Shown one piece after another: positions 25,640 to 35,387 of a DNA stretch of 64,000 bases. The DNA lies in the NCBI RefSeq assembly GCF_015082335.1, contig NZ_BLRL01000013.1, positions 62,001 to 126,000 on the forward strand, read 5' to 3'. The translations under genes and the position numbers were made by a program. Source of the DNA: Moritella sp. F3. GTDB taxonomy: Bacteria > Pseudomonadota > Gammaproteobacteria > Enterobacterales > Moritellaceae. Every line of letters starts with the position of its first letter. Positions within the stretch are counted from its first letter, which is position 1. A model generated the notes under the pieces. The model searched no databases. It saw nothing but the letters and a program-made list of their open reading frames with translations, and had not been told where the DNA came from.

Positions 25640-25909
25640 ATGAAAAAAATCTTAGTTGTATGCGGAAACGGTTTAGGCACGTCATTAATGATGGAAATGG
25701 CTGTTAAAGAAGTTGCAAAAAAACTGGGCTTAGAAGCAGAAATTGATCATGAAGATTTATCTTCTGCAGCATCAAGCAAAGCAGATATTTGGGTTGCTGC
25801 GACAGACGTTGCGACTCAGTTAGAAGAAGCAGGCAAAGAAAATATTATTAAATTAGTTAATATTTTTGATAAAGCCTCAATTGAAGCACAACTAAAAACT
25901 TTCATGTAA
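25640..25909 (+). CDS. ulaB: PTS ascorbate-type transporter subunit IIB
   Basis: An 89-residue phosphocarrier of the lactose/ascorbate IIB type. The phosphorylated cysteine is C8 in V-V-C-G-N-G-L-G-T-S, at the end of the first strand. It passes phosphate from IIA to the sugar bound by IIC. It is followed 10 bases later by the IIC gene. Assignment to the L-ascorbate (Ula/SgaTB) family rests on resemblance of IIB and IIC; the real sugar is not proven. Confidence 0.88.
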   Translation: MKKILVVCGNGLGTSLMMEMAVKEVAKKLGLEAEIDHEDLSSAASSKADIWVAATDVATQLEEAGKENIIKLVNIFDKASIEAQLKTFM

Positions 25910-25919
25910 GGCGATTGTT

Positions 25920-27176
25920 ATGGTGAACTTTTTTGAATTTATGCTTGGCTTATTAAAAGAGCCTGCAATCATGGTTGGTCTTATTGCTTTCATTGGCTTA
26001 ATAGCACAAAAAGCAGATGTATCGACCATTTTAAAAGGCACAATCAAAACGGTAATGGGTTTCTTAATCCTTGGTTTTGGTGCTGGCGCTCTGGTTGGCG
26101 CGCTTAATAATTTCTCAGTGGTATTTACTGAAGCGTTTGGCGTAAGTGGTGTGATCCCTAATAACGAAGCGATTGTGGCATTAGCTCAAGAAGCGTTTGG
26201 TTATGAAATGGCACTGATTATGTTCTTCGCATTTGTAGTGAACATTGTATTAGCGCGAATTACGCCGCTGAAGTATATTTTCTTAACGGGTCACCATACT
26301 ATGTTCATGTCAATGTTGGTGGCCGTGATCCTGTCAACAGCTGGCATTACTGGTACGGTATTAGTTGCATTAGGCGCGATTATTGTTGGTTCGTTGATGG
26401 TTATTATGCCTGCACTTGGTCAGAAATATACTGAAAAAGTAATGGGTACAGATCAGCTTGCAATCGGTCACTTTTCTACGCTTTCTTATGTCATCTCTGG
26501 TTATATAGGCAGTAAATTTGGTGATACTTCGAAATCGACAGAAGACATCAATATGCCAAAAAGTTTGATGTTTTTACGTGATACACCAGTAGCTGTCGCA
26601 ACGACAATGGCTATCTTTTTCTTCCTAGCATCTATCTTTGCTGGCGGTGACTTTGTTGAGACTATTTCTGATGGTCAAAACTGGGTGGTATTCACCTTTA
26701 TGCAGTCACTGATATTTGCTGGCGGTGTATACATTGTACTGCAAGGTGTGAAGATGTTGATTGCTGAAATTGTACCTGCATTTAAAGGTATTTCAGATAC
26801 GTTAGTTCCTGGGGCTAAACCAGCTCTTGATTGCCCGATGGTATTCCCAATGGCACCAAATGCAGTATTGATTGGTTTCTTGTGTTCATTCGCCGCAGGT
26901 CTTCTTGCGATGGGGGTGCAAGGTGCTTTCGGTTGGACGATTATTGTTGCGGGTGTTGTGCCTCACTTCTTCGTCGGTGGTGCGGCAGGTGTTTATGGTA
27001 ATGCGACAGGCGGTTTACGTGGTGCGATCTTAGGGTCATTTGCCCAAGGTTTATGTATCTCATTCCTGCCTATGTTATTACTGCCTGTTCTCGGTGGACT
27101 TGGTCTAGAAGCAACAACGTTTGCAGATTTTGACTTCGGTGTTGTGGGTCTGATTCTAGGGTGGATCGTATCATGA
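25920..27176 (+). CDS. ulaA: PTS ascorbate-type transporter subunit IIC
   Basis: A 418-residue inner-membrane permease of the SgaT/UlaA family with around ten hydrophobic segments. It is somewhat shorter than E. coli UlaA. Conserved stretches include L-K-Y-I-F-L-T-G-H-H, Q-L-A-I-G-H-F and V-V-P-H-F-F-V-G-G-A-A-G-V-Y-G-N-A-T-G-G. It moves and phosphorylates the sugar with IIB. Its stop overlaps the start of the IIA gene (ATGA). No ascorbate-6-phosphate lactonase or other ula catabolic gene is present, so the substrate may differ from ascorbate. Confidence 0.9.
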   Translation: MVNFFEFMLGLLKEPAIMVGLIAFIGLIAQKADVSTILKGTIKTVMGFLILGFGAGALVGALNNFSVVFTEAFGVSGVIPNNEAIVALAQEAFGYEMALIMFFAFVVNIVLARITPLKYIFLTGHHTMFMSMLVAVILSTAGITGTVLVALGAIIVGSLMVIMPALGQKYTEKVMGTDQLAIGHFSTLSYVISGYIGSKFGDTSKSTEDINMPKSLMFLRDTPVAVATTMAIFFFLASIFAGGDFVETISDGQNWVVFTFMQSLIFAGGVYIVLQGVKMLIAEIVPAFKGISDTLVPGAKPALDCPMVFPMAPNAVLIGFLCSFAAGLLAMGVQGAFGWTIIVAGVVPHFFVGGAAGVYGNATGGLRGAILGSFAQGLCISFLPMLLLPVLGGLGLEATTFADFDFGVVGLILGWIVS

Positions 27177-27622
27177 GCTTATTTGATTTAATTGGTGATA
27201 ACGGTATTGTTATTACGTCGGAAGAAAACTTAACGGTCGATGCTGCATTAGACTTAACTTGTTCAACCCTGTTGGCAAACGGTAAAATTGAAGCAAGTTA
27301 TGTTGAAGCGATTAAAGCGACGCATAAAGACATTGGTCCGTATTATGTATTAGCTCCTAAAATTGCGATGCCGCATGCGCGTCCTGAAGATGGGGTTAAT
27401 GAGGCTGCATTACAGCTGACGGTATTTAAAAATGGCGTTGATTTGGGGTCAACAGATAATGGTGCTGTGTATTTCTCGATCACGTTAGCGGCAATGGATT
27501 CTGATAGTCATATTAATACGATCATGACACTGGCTGAGTTATTCCAAAACGATGATGATATCGATAAGATCATTGCAGCGGAAAATCATGCTGACATTAT
27601 CGAGATACTTAAACAATATTAA
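27173..27622 (+). CDS. ulaC: PTS subunit IIA (mannitol/fructose/ascorbate type)
   Basis: A 149-residue IIA protein from the ATG at 27173, which overlaps the IIC stop as ATGA; an in-frame GTG lies 12 bases upstream. The phosphorylated histidine is H68 in K-I-A-M-P-H-A-R-P, the signature of PTS EIIA type-2 domains. It accepts phosphate from HPr and donates it to IIB C8. It is the last gene of the operon, followed by a strong terminator. Confidence 0.9.
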   Translation: MSLFDLIGDNGIVITSEENLTVDAALDLTCSTLLANGKIEASYVEAIKATHKDIGPYYVLAPKIAMPHARPEDGVNEAALQLTVFKNGVDLGSTDNGAVYFSITLAAMDSDSHINTIMTLAELFQNDDDIDKIIAAENHADIIEILKQY

Positions 27623-27646
27623 CGTGAAATGACAGTGTGAATCAGG

Positions 27647-27676
27647 AGGCGATAACGCAAGTTATCGCCTTTTTTA
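27647..27676. terminator. Bidirectional rho-independent terminator after the PTS operon
   Basis: AGGCGATAAC (27647-27656) pairs perfectly with GTTATCGCCT (27661-27670), loop GCAA, followed by TTTTTT. It lies between the convergent IIA and diguanylate cyclase genes. The identical 10-bp stem recurs at 29280. Confidence 0.92.
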
Positions 27677-27713
27677 TTGGCTAAAATATGAATGGATGAC
27701 TTTGTTGATCTAT

Positions 27714-29051
27714 TTATTTTTTCTTGTGCTCATACATATAAAAATCAGCCATCTCAATAATATCCTCATATTGGTCACCCTCTGAGTAAGGTGTTAATCC
27801 ATAGGCAAAAGAAATTTTATGCTCTCTAAATTCTTTTTTGTATTTAGATTTTTGAATTATTTTGTTTTGAATTTTCTCTATTATCTCTGTGGCAATGTCT
27901 ATTGACGGACAATCATTTAATAAAATGACAAATTCATCGCCACCGCTTCTGATTAAGTAGTCCTCGTCTCTTATTGCTTCTTGAGCCGATGACGCCAGCA
28001 ATTTAATGGCACTATCACCAGCAGAGTGACCGAGGGTGTCATTGATTTCTTTTATTTTATTGCCATCGATAACAGCCAATATACCTGATGAAGTTGCTTC
28101 ACTGTAATAATCAAAATAACGTCGGTTATAAGCTTTTGTGAGGGTATCTATCATGGATTTTTGTTTATGCAGTTCAGACTCACTGGTAATACGTCGAATA
28201 AAGTGAAAGTAAAAAATGAAAATAGCGATAAAGAAAGACAATATAAAGGAAACTTTTAAGGGTATATCAAGGATATATAATAACGGGATCCGGACTATCA
28301 CGGTAATACCATCGGCAATTACGGCGTATTCACTGCGGTAAAATAATAAAGAATCGGGATAATCGGCATATTTAACCGAGATAACATAATTTCTTTGATT
28401 TGTTTTCGAGCTGGGTGGAATGATCGTTATATTTTTATCGTCATAGTAAGAGTTACTATTCAAGTGCACATTAAAGCTGATATCAATATGCTCATTCATG
28501 CCTTTGAATATCGTGAACAGTTTATTACCCGAGAGGGCATCTTCATGCATGTAGCTAACGCGGTACTTGTTCATTTTTGTTTTGCAAATATTGAGTTCAC
28601 GGCAACGAATGGGATCAAAAATAGTAGTTACCACACTCGGTGCTAATTTTTGTCGGTATAACACACTCTGGGACTGCCAGTCTTTAATCATGAAGTTACC
28701 AGAAATAGACGATGTAGTAATAAAACCTAAACTGTCGAGGGCATTTTTATATTGAGAAAGAAGCGCTGTGCCTTCAGTCGCAGCCTCTTTTTTAGGCTCC
28801 GCCTTACTCATATAAATATAAGATCTTTTATTTAGTGGTGTTGATGATGCGAGCTCTTCATTCTCGGATATAACAATGATGTTAGAGAGCTCGAGTAGGG
28901 CATCTGAGAGGTCGTTCATGGTTTGGTGTATGGTTGATTGTTCCGCTTTAAGCGTACTTGCTGAGAACATGTAATAAAACATAACGGTTAACACGACAAA
29001 AGAAACAATGAACATTCTCACTGCAAAATAGATACTATGTAACAAGCTCAA
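27714..29051 (-). CDS. Membrane-anchored diguanylate cyclase (GGDEF)
   Basis: A 445-residue protein. A transmembrane helix (about 8-30) is followed by a periplasmic sensor region of about 220 residues that matches no family I know, a second helix near 262-285, and a C-terminal GGDEF domain. The domain keeps an intact S-G-G-D-E-F active site, a D-T-L-T-K-A-Y-N-R-R start and an N-D-T-L-G-H-S-A-G-D segment, so it should make cyclic di-GMP. I see no RxxD inhibition site at the usual position, five residues before GGDEF. It is a lone gene convergent with the PTS operon. Confidence 0.92.
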   Translation of the reverse strand: MSLLHSIYFAVRMFIVSFVVLTVMFYYMFSASTLKAEQSTIHQTMNDLSDALLELSNIIVISENEELASSTPLNKRSYIYMSKAEPKKEAATEGTALLSQYKNALDSLGFITTSSISGNFMIKDWQSQSVLYRQKLAPSVVTTIFDPIRCRELNICKTKMNKYRVSYMHEDALSGNKLFTIFKGMNEHIDISFNVHLNSNSYYDDKNITIIPPSSKTNQRNYVISVKYADYPDSLLFYRSEYAVIADGITVIVRIPLLYILDIPLKVSFILSFFIAIFIFYFHFIRRITSESELHKQKSMIDTLTKAYNRRYFDYYSEATSSGILAVIDGNKIKEINDTLGHSAGDSAIKLLASSAQEAIRDEDYLIRSGGDEFVILLNDCPSIDIATEIIEKIQNKIIQKSKYKKEFREHKISFAYGLTPYSEGDQYEDIIEMADFYMYEHKKK

Positions 29052-29279
29052 GACCCTTATTTCTTAAAAAAGAGCTTGGCATGGTAGGACATTTAATCGC
29101 AACTTTAAATACATATGCTTACATAGTTTTATGTATGATTATATATTTAGCGTTTAATGCTGCGTCAGCTTAGACGCTTATTATAACGTGATGATGATAT
29201 TGAAAATTCTTGCAGAAGAAAGAAAACTGAGTTTATCGAAAGGTTTAAAGGCTCAGTTAGCGCTAGAGTATTAGAAAGT

Positions 29280-29303
29280 AGGCGATAACAAAAGTTATCG
29301 CCT
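29280..29303. repeat. Second copy of the AGGCGATAAC hairpin
   Basis: AGGCGATAAC (29280-29289), loop AAAA, GTTATCGCCT (29294-29303). The stem is identical to that of the PTS terminator 1.6 kb away. It lies downstream of yicC (minus strand) but has no T-run in that direction. On the plus strand it follows a 27-codon frame starting at 29193 for which I see no good ribosome-binding site. Confidence 0.75.
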
Positions 29304-29329
29304 TTAATTAAGCTGATCTTTAGTGAGTG

Positions 29330-30193
29330 CTACTCAATATTCTGTAACTGCTCGCGCATCTGCTCAATCAATACTTTCAGCTCTACAGCCGACTTTGTAA
29401 TATCAGTACTAATCGATTTTGAACCTAGGGTATTTGATTCACGATTGAATTCTTGCATCATGAAATCTAAACGACGGCCGCAAGCGCCACCTTTAGCTAG
29501 GATGCTACGAGTTTCAGTGACGTGGGCATTTAAACGGTCAATCTCTTCAGCCACATCTAATTTTTGCGCCATTAAGATAAGTTCTTGCTCTACGCGTGTT
29601 TCATCAAGTTCAATTTTCGCATCGCTGAATTTCTTTTGAATACGTTCACGTTGCCATTCGATGATCTCAGGCATTTTGCCTTCAACGAAATCAGCTTGCT
29701 CGGAAATACCTGTTAAGCGTTGCTCTAGCATGGCTTGCAGTTTTTCACCCTCAGACGCACGAGAATCAAGGAATTCAATCAGTGTTTCGTCAAAGAAGCT
29801 TAATAGGTCAGTTGATAACTCGCCCATGTCTTTTTCTGCCGCTTCCATTACGCCTGGCCAGCGTAGGATATCAACTGGGTTTAATTTTGCCTTACCGGCT
29901 TTTTTAGCTACCCAGTTTGCGCTTTCAATTAATTTTTCTGCTAATGCTTCGTTCAACTGTAATTCACCGCTGTTAGCTGAATTTGCTTCAAAACGCAGGT
30001 TACATTCTACTTTACCGCGTTGTAATTTTTTACGGAAACGTTCACGTAGTACAGCTTCTAAACCACGAAATTGCTCAGGTAGTCGGATGTACGTTTCGAG
30101 GTAGCGTTGGTTAACCGAACGGATCTCCCATACTGCTGTACCCCAATCGCCTTTAAACTCTTTACGGGCATATGCCGTCATACTATGAATCAT
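29330..30193 (-). CDS. yicC: YicC family endoribonuclease
   Basis: A 287-residue member of the YicC/YloC family. M-T-A-Y-A-R-K-E opens the N-terminal domain, with S-V-N-Q-R-Y-L-E next. The C-terminal end R-R-L-D-F-M-M-Q-E-F-N-R-E-S-N-T-L-G-S-K is the most conserved part of the family. E. coli YicC is reported as an endoribonuclease that acts on RNA including RyhB. It is divergent from rph, the usual gammaproteobacterial arrangement. Confidence 0.95.
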   Translation of the reverse strand: MIHSMTAYARKEFKGDWGTAVWEIRSVNQRYLETYIRLPEQFRGLEAVLRERFRKKLQRGKVECNLRFEANSANSGELQLNEALAEKLIESANWVAKKAGKAKLNPVDILRWPGVMEAAEKDMGELSTDLLSFFDETLIEFLDSRASEGEKLQAMLEQRLTGISEQADFVEGKMPEIIEWQRERIQKKFSDAKIELDETRVEQELILMAQKLDVAEEIDRLNAHVTETRSILAKGGACGRRLDFMMQEFNRESNTLGSKSISTDITKSAVELKVLIEQMREQLQNIE

Positions 30194-30315
30194 GTTGAAT
30201 CCGTTAATTAAAGTAAATTAAGCCAATTATACCTGTAGGTTATTACAACTTGCTATAGCGATAGTTTAGCTTAGCTCATATAATATTGGGCAATCATCAA
30301 TGAAGAGTTAAAATA

Positions 30316-31047
30316 ATGCGCCCAAGTCAAAGAACATTAGGTCAAATTCGACCTGTAACAATTACCCGTAACTTTACCGCTCATGCAGAAGGGTCTGTAT
30401 TAGTTGAATTCGGAGCTACGAAAGTATTGTGTACTGCGACTGTTGAAAACAATGTGCCACGATTTTTAAAAGGTAAAGGCCAAGGTTGGGTAACGGCTGA
30501 ATACGGCATGCTACCGCGCTCGACGCACAAACGTATGAATCGTGAAGCGGCACGTGGTGGACAAACTGGACGCACTATGGAAATTCAACGTCTGATCGCG
30601 CGTTCACTACGCGCTTGTATCGACCTTGGTTCATTGGGTGAGCATACGATTGTAATCGATTGTGATGTTATTCAAGCTGACGGTGGTACACGTACTGCCG
30701 CTATTACTGGCGCTTGTGTGGCCTTGGCTGATGCGGTTGAGTTTTTGATCCGTAAAGGTAAATTAAAGATTAGCCCGATCAAATTTATGATTGCCGCTGT
30801 GTCTGTTGGTATCTATAAAGGCGAAGCGGTATGCGATTTAGATTATCCAGAAGATTCTGATGCTGAAACAGACATGAATGTAGTGATGACTGATACCGGC
30901 AAATTTATCGAGATCCAAGGAACTGCTGAAGGCGAACCGTTTAGCCACGAAGAAATGTTAGCCATGCTGGCCTTAGCGAAAGACGGCATCGAACAGATCA
31001 TTGTAGAGCAAAAGAAAGCACTCGGTGATAGCTTGATTAAAGTGTAA
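30316..31047 (+). CDS. rph: Ribonuclease PH
   Basis: A 243-residue phosphorolytic 3'-5' exoribonuclease that trims tRNA 3' ends. The start [14 protein letters not shown] and the segment [21 protein letters not shown] (phosphate and RNA binding) are diagnostic. [12 protein letters not shown] is the catalytic region. The length is full, whereas the E. coli K-12 gene is frameshifted. pyrE follows after an attenuator-like region. Confidence 0.97.
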   Translation: MRPSQRTLGQIRPVTITRNFTAHAEGSVLVEFGATKVLCTATVENNVPRFLKGKGQGWVTAEYGMLPRSTHKRMNREAARGGQTGRTMEIQRLIARSLRACIDLGSLGEHTIVIDCDVIQADGGTRTAAITGACVALADAVEFLIRKGKLKISPIKFMIAAVSVGIYKGEAVCDLDYPEDSDAETDMNVVMTDTGKFIEIQGTAEGEPFSHEEMLAMLALAKDGIEQIIVEQKKALGDSLIKV

Positions 31048-31049
31048 AG

Positions 31050-31137
31050 CTTGTTAGAATAGCGGCGCTTATCGTTAGTCGCCAAGCGCTAACAAGGTTA
31101 ATTGCCTAATAATATGCCCCATATTATTAGGCTTTTT
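31050..31137 (+). promoter_or_regulatory. Candidate pyrE attenuator (pause hairpin plus terminator)
   Basis: Three bases after the rph stop, CTTGTTAG (31050-31057) pairs with CTAACAAG (31089-31096), enclosing a GGCG/CGCC stem. Then GCCTAATAATAT (31104-31115) pairs with ATATTATTAGGC (31121-31132) and TTTTT follows. A pause hairpin plus terminator between rph and pyrE is the layout of the UTP-sensing attenuator of E. coli. Here the terminator begins 57 bases after rph, so coupling to rph translation may differ. Confidence 0.65.
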
Positions 31138-31191
31138 AGGTGAAGTGGCTTTTAGCCAACAACATCTAATTAATCATAATAGGGGAAAACG

Positions 31192-31833
31192 ATGAAAGAT
31201 TACCAACGCGAGTTTATTGAGTTTGCTTTAGAAAAAGAAGTGCTTAAATTTGGTGAATTCACACTAAAGTCTGGTCGTACTAGCCCTTATTTCTTCAACG
31301 CTGGTTTGTTTAACACGGGTCGTGACTTATCGCGTCTTGGTCGTTTCTATGCAGCCGCTTTAGTTGATTCTGGTATCGAATACGATGTGGTATTTGGTCC
31401 TGCCTACAAAGGTATCCCAATCGCGACAACTACGGTTGTAGCGCTGAACGATCATCATGATATTGATGCACCTTACTGCTTTAACCGCAAAGAGAAGAAA
31501 GACCACGGCGAAGGTGGTTCATTAGTCGGTTCTGCATTGGAAGGTCGTATCGTATTGGTTGATGACGTGATCACTGCGGGTACTGCAATCCGTGAATCAA
31601 TGGATATCATCCAAGCACATAACGCTGAACTTTCAGGTGTATTAATTGCGCTAGATCGCCAAGAAAAAGGCAAAGGCGAATTATCTGCAATCCAGGAAAT
31701 TGAACGTGACTATGGCTGTAGCGTATTATCAATCGTAACACTGGGCGACCTTGTTACTTTCTTAGCGGATAAGCCTGAAATGCAACAGCACCTTGAGACT
31801 GTAAAAAAATACCGTGAAAACTACGGTATCTAA
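31192..31833 (+). CDS. pyrE: Orotate phosphoribosyltransferase
   Basis: A 213-residue enzyme of pyrimidine synthesis that makes orotidine 5'-phosphate from orotate and PRPP. The PRPP motif [13 protein letters not shown] is clear near residues 120-132, and the flexible loop [13 protein letters not shown] precedes it. Its length matches E. coli PyrE. It lies downstream of rph, separated by hairpins that probably adjust expression to UTP supply. Confidence 0.97.
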   Translation: MKDYQREFIEFALEKEVLKFGEFTLKSGRTSPYFFNAGLFNTGRDLSRLGRFYAAALVDSGIEYDVVFGPAYKGIPIATTTVVALNDHHDIDAPYCFNRKEKKDHGEGGSLVGSALEGRIVLVDDVITAGTAIRESMDIIQAHNAELSGVLIALDRQEKGKGELSAIQEIERDYGCSVLSIVTLGDLVTFLADKPEMQQHLETVKKYRENYGI

Positions 31834-31924
31834 TTTACACGCTTCACGGCAAAGTTAGCGTATTATTTATAACTACTCTGTTTATAAACGCGCTATCTAT
31901 CACTGCCGTTAAAGAAGAGACGAA

Positions 31925-31950
31925 AAAGGCTACCGAGGTAGCCTTTTTTT
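31925..31950. terminator. Bidirectional terminator between pyrE and slmA
   Basis: AAAGGCTAC (31925-31933) pairs with GTAGCCTTT (31938-31946), loop CGAG, followed by a T-run on the plus strand and an A-run on the other side. Confidence 0.92.
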
Positions 31951-31991
31951 ATTTCTATACCGTGAACGTTACTGTGGTGAACTGACTGTGA

Positions 31992-32585
31992 TTAGCTCTG
32001 CAGTAGCTGCTTGTTTAAGAATACCCACTGCTGATCAAAGTCTGTCGTTGGTTTCAATGCAAAGCGCGTACGTACATATTGATTGATACGACCTTCTGCA
32101 TAGGCTAACAATAGATTTGCTAACATACCTTCATCTAAGCTAAAACCTGCACCGTCACGCATTTTCTTTTCACGCAGTACTTGTTTTAGATGAGTTTCAA
32201 TCTTGGCGTATAACGCACTGATTTGCTCACCAAGACGTTCGTGTTCACCTTGCAGTGCATCGCCCGTCATAATACGAGTGATACCTGGGTTACGTTCGGT
32301 AAATACCAGCAACAAATGCAGGATGTGATGACAACGGGTAATGGTATCTTTCTCTTCATTTAAGATTTGATTAATACCGGCTAAGATTGAATCTTCGATA
32401 AAGGTAATTAACCCTTCAAACATACGCGCCTTACTTGGGAAGTGGCGATAAAGCGCAGCTTCTGATACGCCGACTTCCTTGGCAAGTTTAGCGGTCGTAA
32501 TACGCTGACCAGGACTGGTTTCCAGCATGTGTGCTAATGCTTGTAATATCTGTTCTCGACGATTCTTTTTAGTGCTTGTTGACAT
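31992..32585 (-). CDS. slmA: Nucleoid occlusion factor SlmA
   Basis: A TetR-family protein of 197 residues. I start it at the ATG at 32585 because AGGA lies 8 bases ahead; the ATG three codons upstream has its Shine-Dalgarno too close. The helix-turn-helix [21 protein letters not shown] is nearly identical to E. coli SlmA, as is V-L-R-E-K-K-M-R. It binds chromosomal SBS sites and blocks FtsZ assembly over the nucleoid. It follows dut, as in E. coli. Confidence 0.95.
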   Translation of the reverse strand: MSTSTKKNRREQILQALAHMLETSPGQRITTAKLAKEVGVSEAALYRHFPSKARMFEGLITFIEDSILAGINQILNEEKDTITRCHHILHLLLVFTERNPGITRIMTGDALQGEHERLGEQISALYAKIETHLKQVLREKKMRDGAGFSLDEGMLANLLLAYAEGRINQYVRTRFALKPTTDFDQQWVFLNKQLLQS

Positions 32586-32613
32586 CTTTTTCATCCTAGA
32601 ATGGTGTTAACCG

Positions 32614-33069
32614 TTATTGCTTACCCGAATGGCCAAAGCCACCTTCGCCACGTTCACTACTATCAAACTCTTCAACTATGGTGAGTTGTGCTTGTATTAC
32701 TGGCACTATCATCATTTGCGCAATACGATCGCCTGGTTGAATACTGAAACTATCTTGACCACGATTCCAGCATGAGATCATTAACTCACCTTGATAATCA
32801 GAATCAATTAAACCCACTAAGTTACCTAACACAATACCGTGTTTATGACCTAAGCCTGAACGCGGTAAAATGGTTGCTGCCATTGTCGGATCTGCAATAT
32901 GAATTGCAATACCGGTTGGGATCAAATGGGTCTCACCTGGATTAACCGTCAATGGTTCTGCAAGACAAGCACGCAGATCTAAACCTGCTGAACCAGGTGT
33001 TGCATAACTTGGTAATGGAAACTCAGTACCCACGCGTGGATTTAATATTTTAACTTCTATTTGTTTCAT
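32614..33069 (-). CDS. dut: dUTP diphosphatase
   Basis: A 151-residue trimeric dUTPase that hydrolyses dUTP to dUMP, keeping uracil out of DNA. The start at 33069 ([14 protein letters not shown]) matches E. coli Dut; eight further codons are open upstream. The five family motifs are present, including [26 protein letters not shown], and the C-terminal [11 protein letters not shown]. It lies between coaBC and slmA on one strand. Confidence 0.97.
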   Translation of the reverse strand: MKQIEVKILNPRVGTEFPLPSYATPGSAGLDLRACLAEPLTVNPGETHLIPTGIAIHIADPTMAATILPRSGLGHKHGIVLGNLVGLIDSDYQGELMISCWNRGQDSFSIQPGDRIAQMMIVPVIQAQLTIVEEFDSSERGEGGFGHSGKQ

Positions 33070-33155
33070 TGTTTGCTTCACTGAATATATCAATTGATGG
33101 CTCGTTGATGCATTGCGTTAGCGCAATACACGGTAAAATAATGAGCCTACTTTAG

Positions 33156-34391
33156 TTATAGTTTATTATTCGCGTTGAACTGTGTGGCGATTAATTGTAA
33201 TAACTGTGCTGCTACGTCTTGCTTACTCGCGAGTGCAATTTGTATGCTGCCTTGTGGCCAGAATACCGTTAATGCGTTGTCTTCTGCGTTAAAGCCTTGG
33301 CCTGATTGTGCCACGTCATTTGCGGCGATCATAGCAAGATTTTTACGTTGCATTTTGTCGCGTGCATAATGCTCAACATCTTGTGTTTCTGCAGCAAAAC
33401 CGACAGTAAAAGGAGAATTTTCGAGCGCGGCCACACTGGCGACAATATCGGGGTTTTTGATCATGCGTACGACCATTTCGTCGCTATTGGTCTTTTTAAT
33501 TTTTTGTTCTGCAACGCTTTCAGGGCGGTAATCGGCGACGGCTGCACAGGCAATGAAAATATCTTGTTGCTGAATGTCGGCCATGACTGCAGCGTGCATA
33601 TCAAGTGCGCTGGTCACTTTAACAAGTTTGCATGAAATTGGCGCCGCTAATGCGACTGGACCACTTACGACGGTGACATTAGCACCTAATGAACGTGCTG
33701 CTTGTGCGAGGGCATAACCCATTTTACCTGAGCTGTGGTTGCTGATGTAACGTACTGGATCAATCGCCTCGCGAGTTGGTCCTGCGGTGATCATGATATT
33801 TTTACCGGCTAAGAGTTGCGGTTGTGTATTCATTTTCGCTTGTTCGCTAAAGTAGTTAACAACCGCTGTCACTAATTCGTCAGGGTTCACCATTCTACCT
33901 GGCCCCACATCACCACACGCTTGCGCGCCTGCTGCTGGTCCCCAAAGTGTAATGTTACGTTGTTTAAGTGTCGCTAAATTAGCTTGTGTTGCAGGCGCTT
34001 GGTACATCACTTGATTCATCGCAGGGGCAATGGCAATAGGTGCTGGCGTTGCAAGGCATAAGGTCGAAAGCAAATCATCGGCAATACCGGCGGTAAATTT
34101 GGCAATGAAATTAGCGGTAGCAGGGGCGATTAATACTAAATCGGCCCATTTAGCGAATTCAATGTGGCCCATGCCTGCTTCGGCTGCTGGGTCTAATAAA
34201 CTGTGTGCTACGGGGTTTCCTGAGACTGCTTGCATGGTGAGAGGAGTGATAAACTCTTGCGCCGATTGGGTCATTACGACGCGAACTTCCGCGCCTTGTT
34301 CCGTTAATCGACGGGTTAACTCTGCGCATTTATAAGCGGCGATGCCGCCGGTAATACCGAGCAAAATGCGTTTATTGGCAATAGCAGTCAT
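33156..34391 (-). CDS. coaBC: Bifunctional phosphopantothenoylcysteine decarboxylase / synthetase
   Basis: A 411-residue fusion enzyme of coenzyme A synthesis. The N-terminal flavoprotein half (CoaC) has [10 protein letters not shown], the active-site His in [10 protein letters not shown] and the active-site Cys in [13 protein letters not shown]. The C-terminal half (CoaB) begins with [24 protein letters not shown] use the ATG at 34391, preceded by GGA at 8 bases, rather than the GTG four codons upstream. It is divergent from radC. Confidence 0.96.
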   Translation of the reverse strand: MTAIANKRILLGITGGIAAYKCAELTRRLTEQGAEVRVVMTQSAQEFITPLTMQAVSGNPVAHSLLDPAAEAGMGHIEFAKWADLVLIAPATANFIAKFTAGIADDLLSTLCLATPAPIAIAPAMNQVMYQAPATQANLATLKQRNITLWGPAAGAQACGDVGPGRMVNPDELVTAVVNYFSEQAKMNTQPQLLAGKNIMITAGPTREAIDPVRYISNHSSGKMGYALAQAARSLGANVTVVSGPVALAAPISCKLVKVTSALDMHAAVMADIQQQDIFIACAAVADYRPESVAEQKIKKTNSDEMVVRMIKNPDIVASVAALENSPFTVGFAAETQDVEHYARDKMQRKNLAMIAANDVAQSGQGFNAEDNALTVFWPQGSIQIALASKQDVAAQLLQLIATQFNANNKL

Positions 34392-34602
34392 TGTGTATTC
34401 CACGTTAAAATCTGAAAGGATATTCTAATAACGTGATAACAATACCATAATTAAATTCGCAGAGGCTAAGGTTTGTTATTAATTTTATATGCATCATTAT
34501 CAAATCTATAAATTTGAACTATTTCACTGTTTTATCATTATTGAGTTCGTTTATTCACCGAATAACTAAGCTAACAGGACGTTATGTTAAATGGTGAAAT
34601 AA

Positions 34603-35277
34603 ATGAAATTGAAATCATTGCCGTGCAGTGAAATGCCACGCGAAAAGTTGGTTAAATTAGGGGCTGATTCATTATCTGATGCGGAATTGTTAGCGATATT
34701 CTTACGCACTGGTATCAAGGGGACTAATGTCGTGGCGCTGGCGAGTCATATTTTGGCTGAGTTTGGCACCTTACGGGCATTACTTGCGGCCAGTGAACAT
34801 GAGTTTTGTCAGATTAAGGGGCTGGGTGTCGCTAAATATGTACAGTTACAGGCGACAGTGGAGATGTCTCGACGTTTTTTAGCCGAAAAATTAGAGCGTA
34901 GTAATGCACTCACTAGTCCGCAGGAAAGTCGAGATTACATTCGGGCAAAGCTGCGCGATCAGCCTCATGAAGTGTTTGCGGTATTATTTTTAGACAATAA
35001 GCACCGAGTTATTCGCTTTGAGGAGTTGTTTTATGGCACAATAGACAGTGCTAGTGTTTATCCGAGAGTGGTGGTAAAAAAAGCGTTAGAAAGAAATGCT
35101 GCGGCAGTTATTTTTGCGCATAATCATCCCTCTGGCATTGCTGAGCCCAGCCATGCAGATCGTATGATCACAGATAAACTTATCTCAGCCTTACAATTAA
35201 TTGATGTTAAAGTCCTCGATCATTTTGTTATAGGTGACAGTGACATAGCGAGCTTTGCAGAGCGAGGGTGGGTGTGA
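34603..35277 (+). CDS. radC: RadC family JAB-domain protein
   Basis: A 224-residue protein with N-terminal helix-hairpin-helix-like segments (I-K-G-L-G-V-A-K-Y) and a C-terminal MPN/JAMM domain. The metal site H-N-H-P-S-G, then a conserved Asp ten residues on, lies in [13 protein letters not shown]. Despite the name, a role in DNA repair is doubtful; the activity of chromosomal RadC is unsettled. It is divergent from coaBC and upstream of rpmBG, a conserved order. Confidence 0.95.
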   Translation: MKLKSLPCSEMPREKLVKLGADSLSDAELLAIFLRTGIKGTNVVALASHILAEFGTLRALLAASEHEFCQIKGLGVAKYVQLQATVEMSRRFLAEKLERSNALTSPQESRDYIRAKLRDQPHEVFAVLFLDNKHRVIRFEELFYGTIDSASVYPRVVVKKALERNAAAVIFAHNHPSGIAEPSHADRMITDKLISALQLIDVKVLDHFVIGDSDIASFAERGWV

Positions 35278-35314
35278 AATTACGATTTCCATTCATTTTC
35301 AAAATATAAAAAGC

Positions 35315-35343
35315 TTGCTCTATGTTTTAATTTACTGTATAAA
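35315..35343 (+). promoter_or_regulatory. Promoter of rpmB-rpmG
   Basis: TTGCTC (35315-35320), a 17-base spacer, and TATAAA (35338-35343). It lies about 85 bases upstream of rpmB. Confidence 0.6.
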
Positions 35344-35359
35344 ATGCGGCCTTTAGCAC

Positions 35360-35387
35360 GCGTCTTGGGCGACGGCCAACAAGACGC
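35360..35387 (+). promoter_or_regulatory. Hairpin in the rpmB mRNA leader
   Basis: GCGTCTTG (35360-35367) pairs with CAAGACGC (35380-35387), with a 12-base loop GGCGACGGCCAA. It lies in the presumed 5' leader, about 40 bases before rpmB, where ribosomal-protein autoregulatory elements often occur. Regulation is only a possibility. Confidence 0.4.

Noticed and set aside
29193..29276. A 27-codon plus-strand ORF (MMILKILAEERKLS...) before the second AGGCGATAAC hairpin
   Set aside because: No good ribosome-binding site and no recognised relative; it may be a gene remnant, but the evidence is too thin for a feature.
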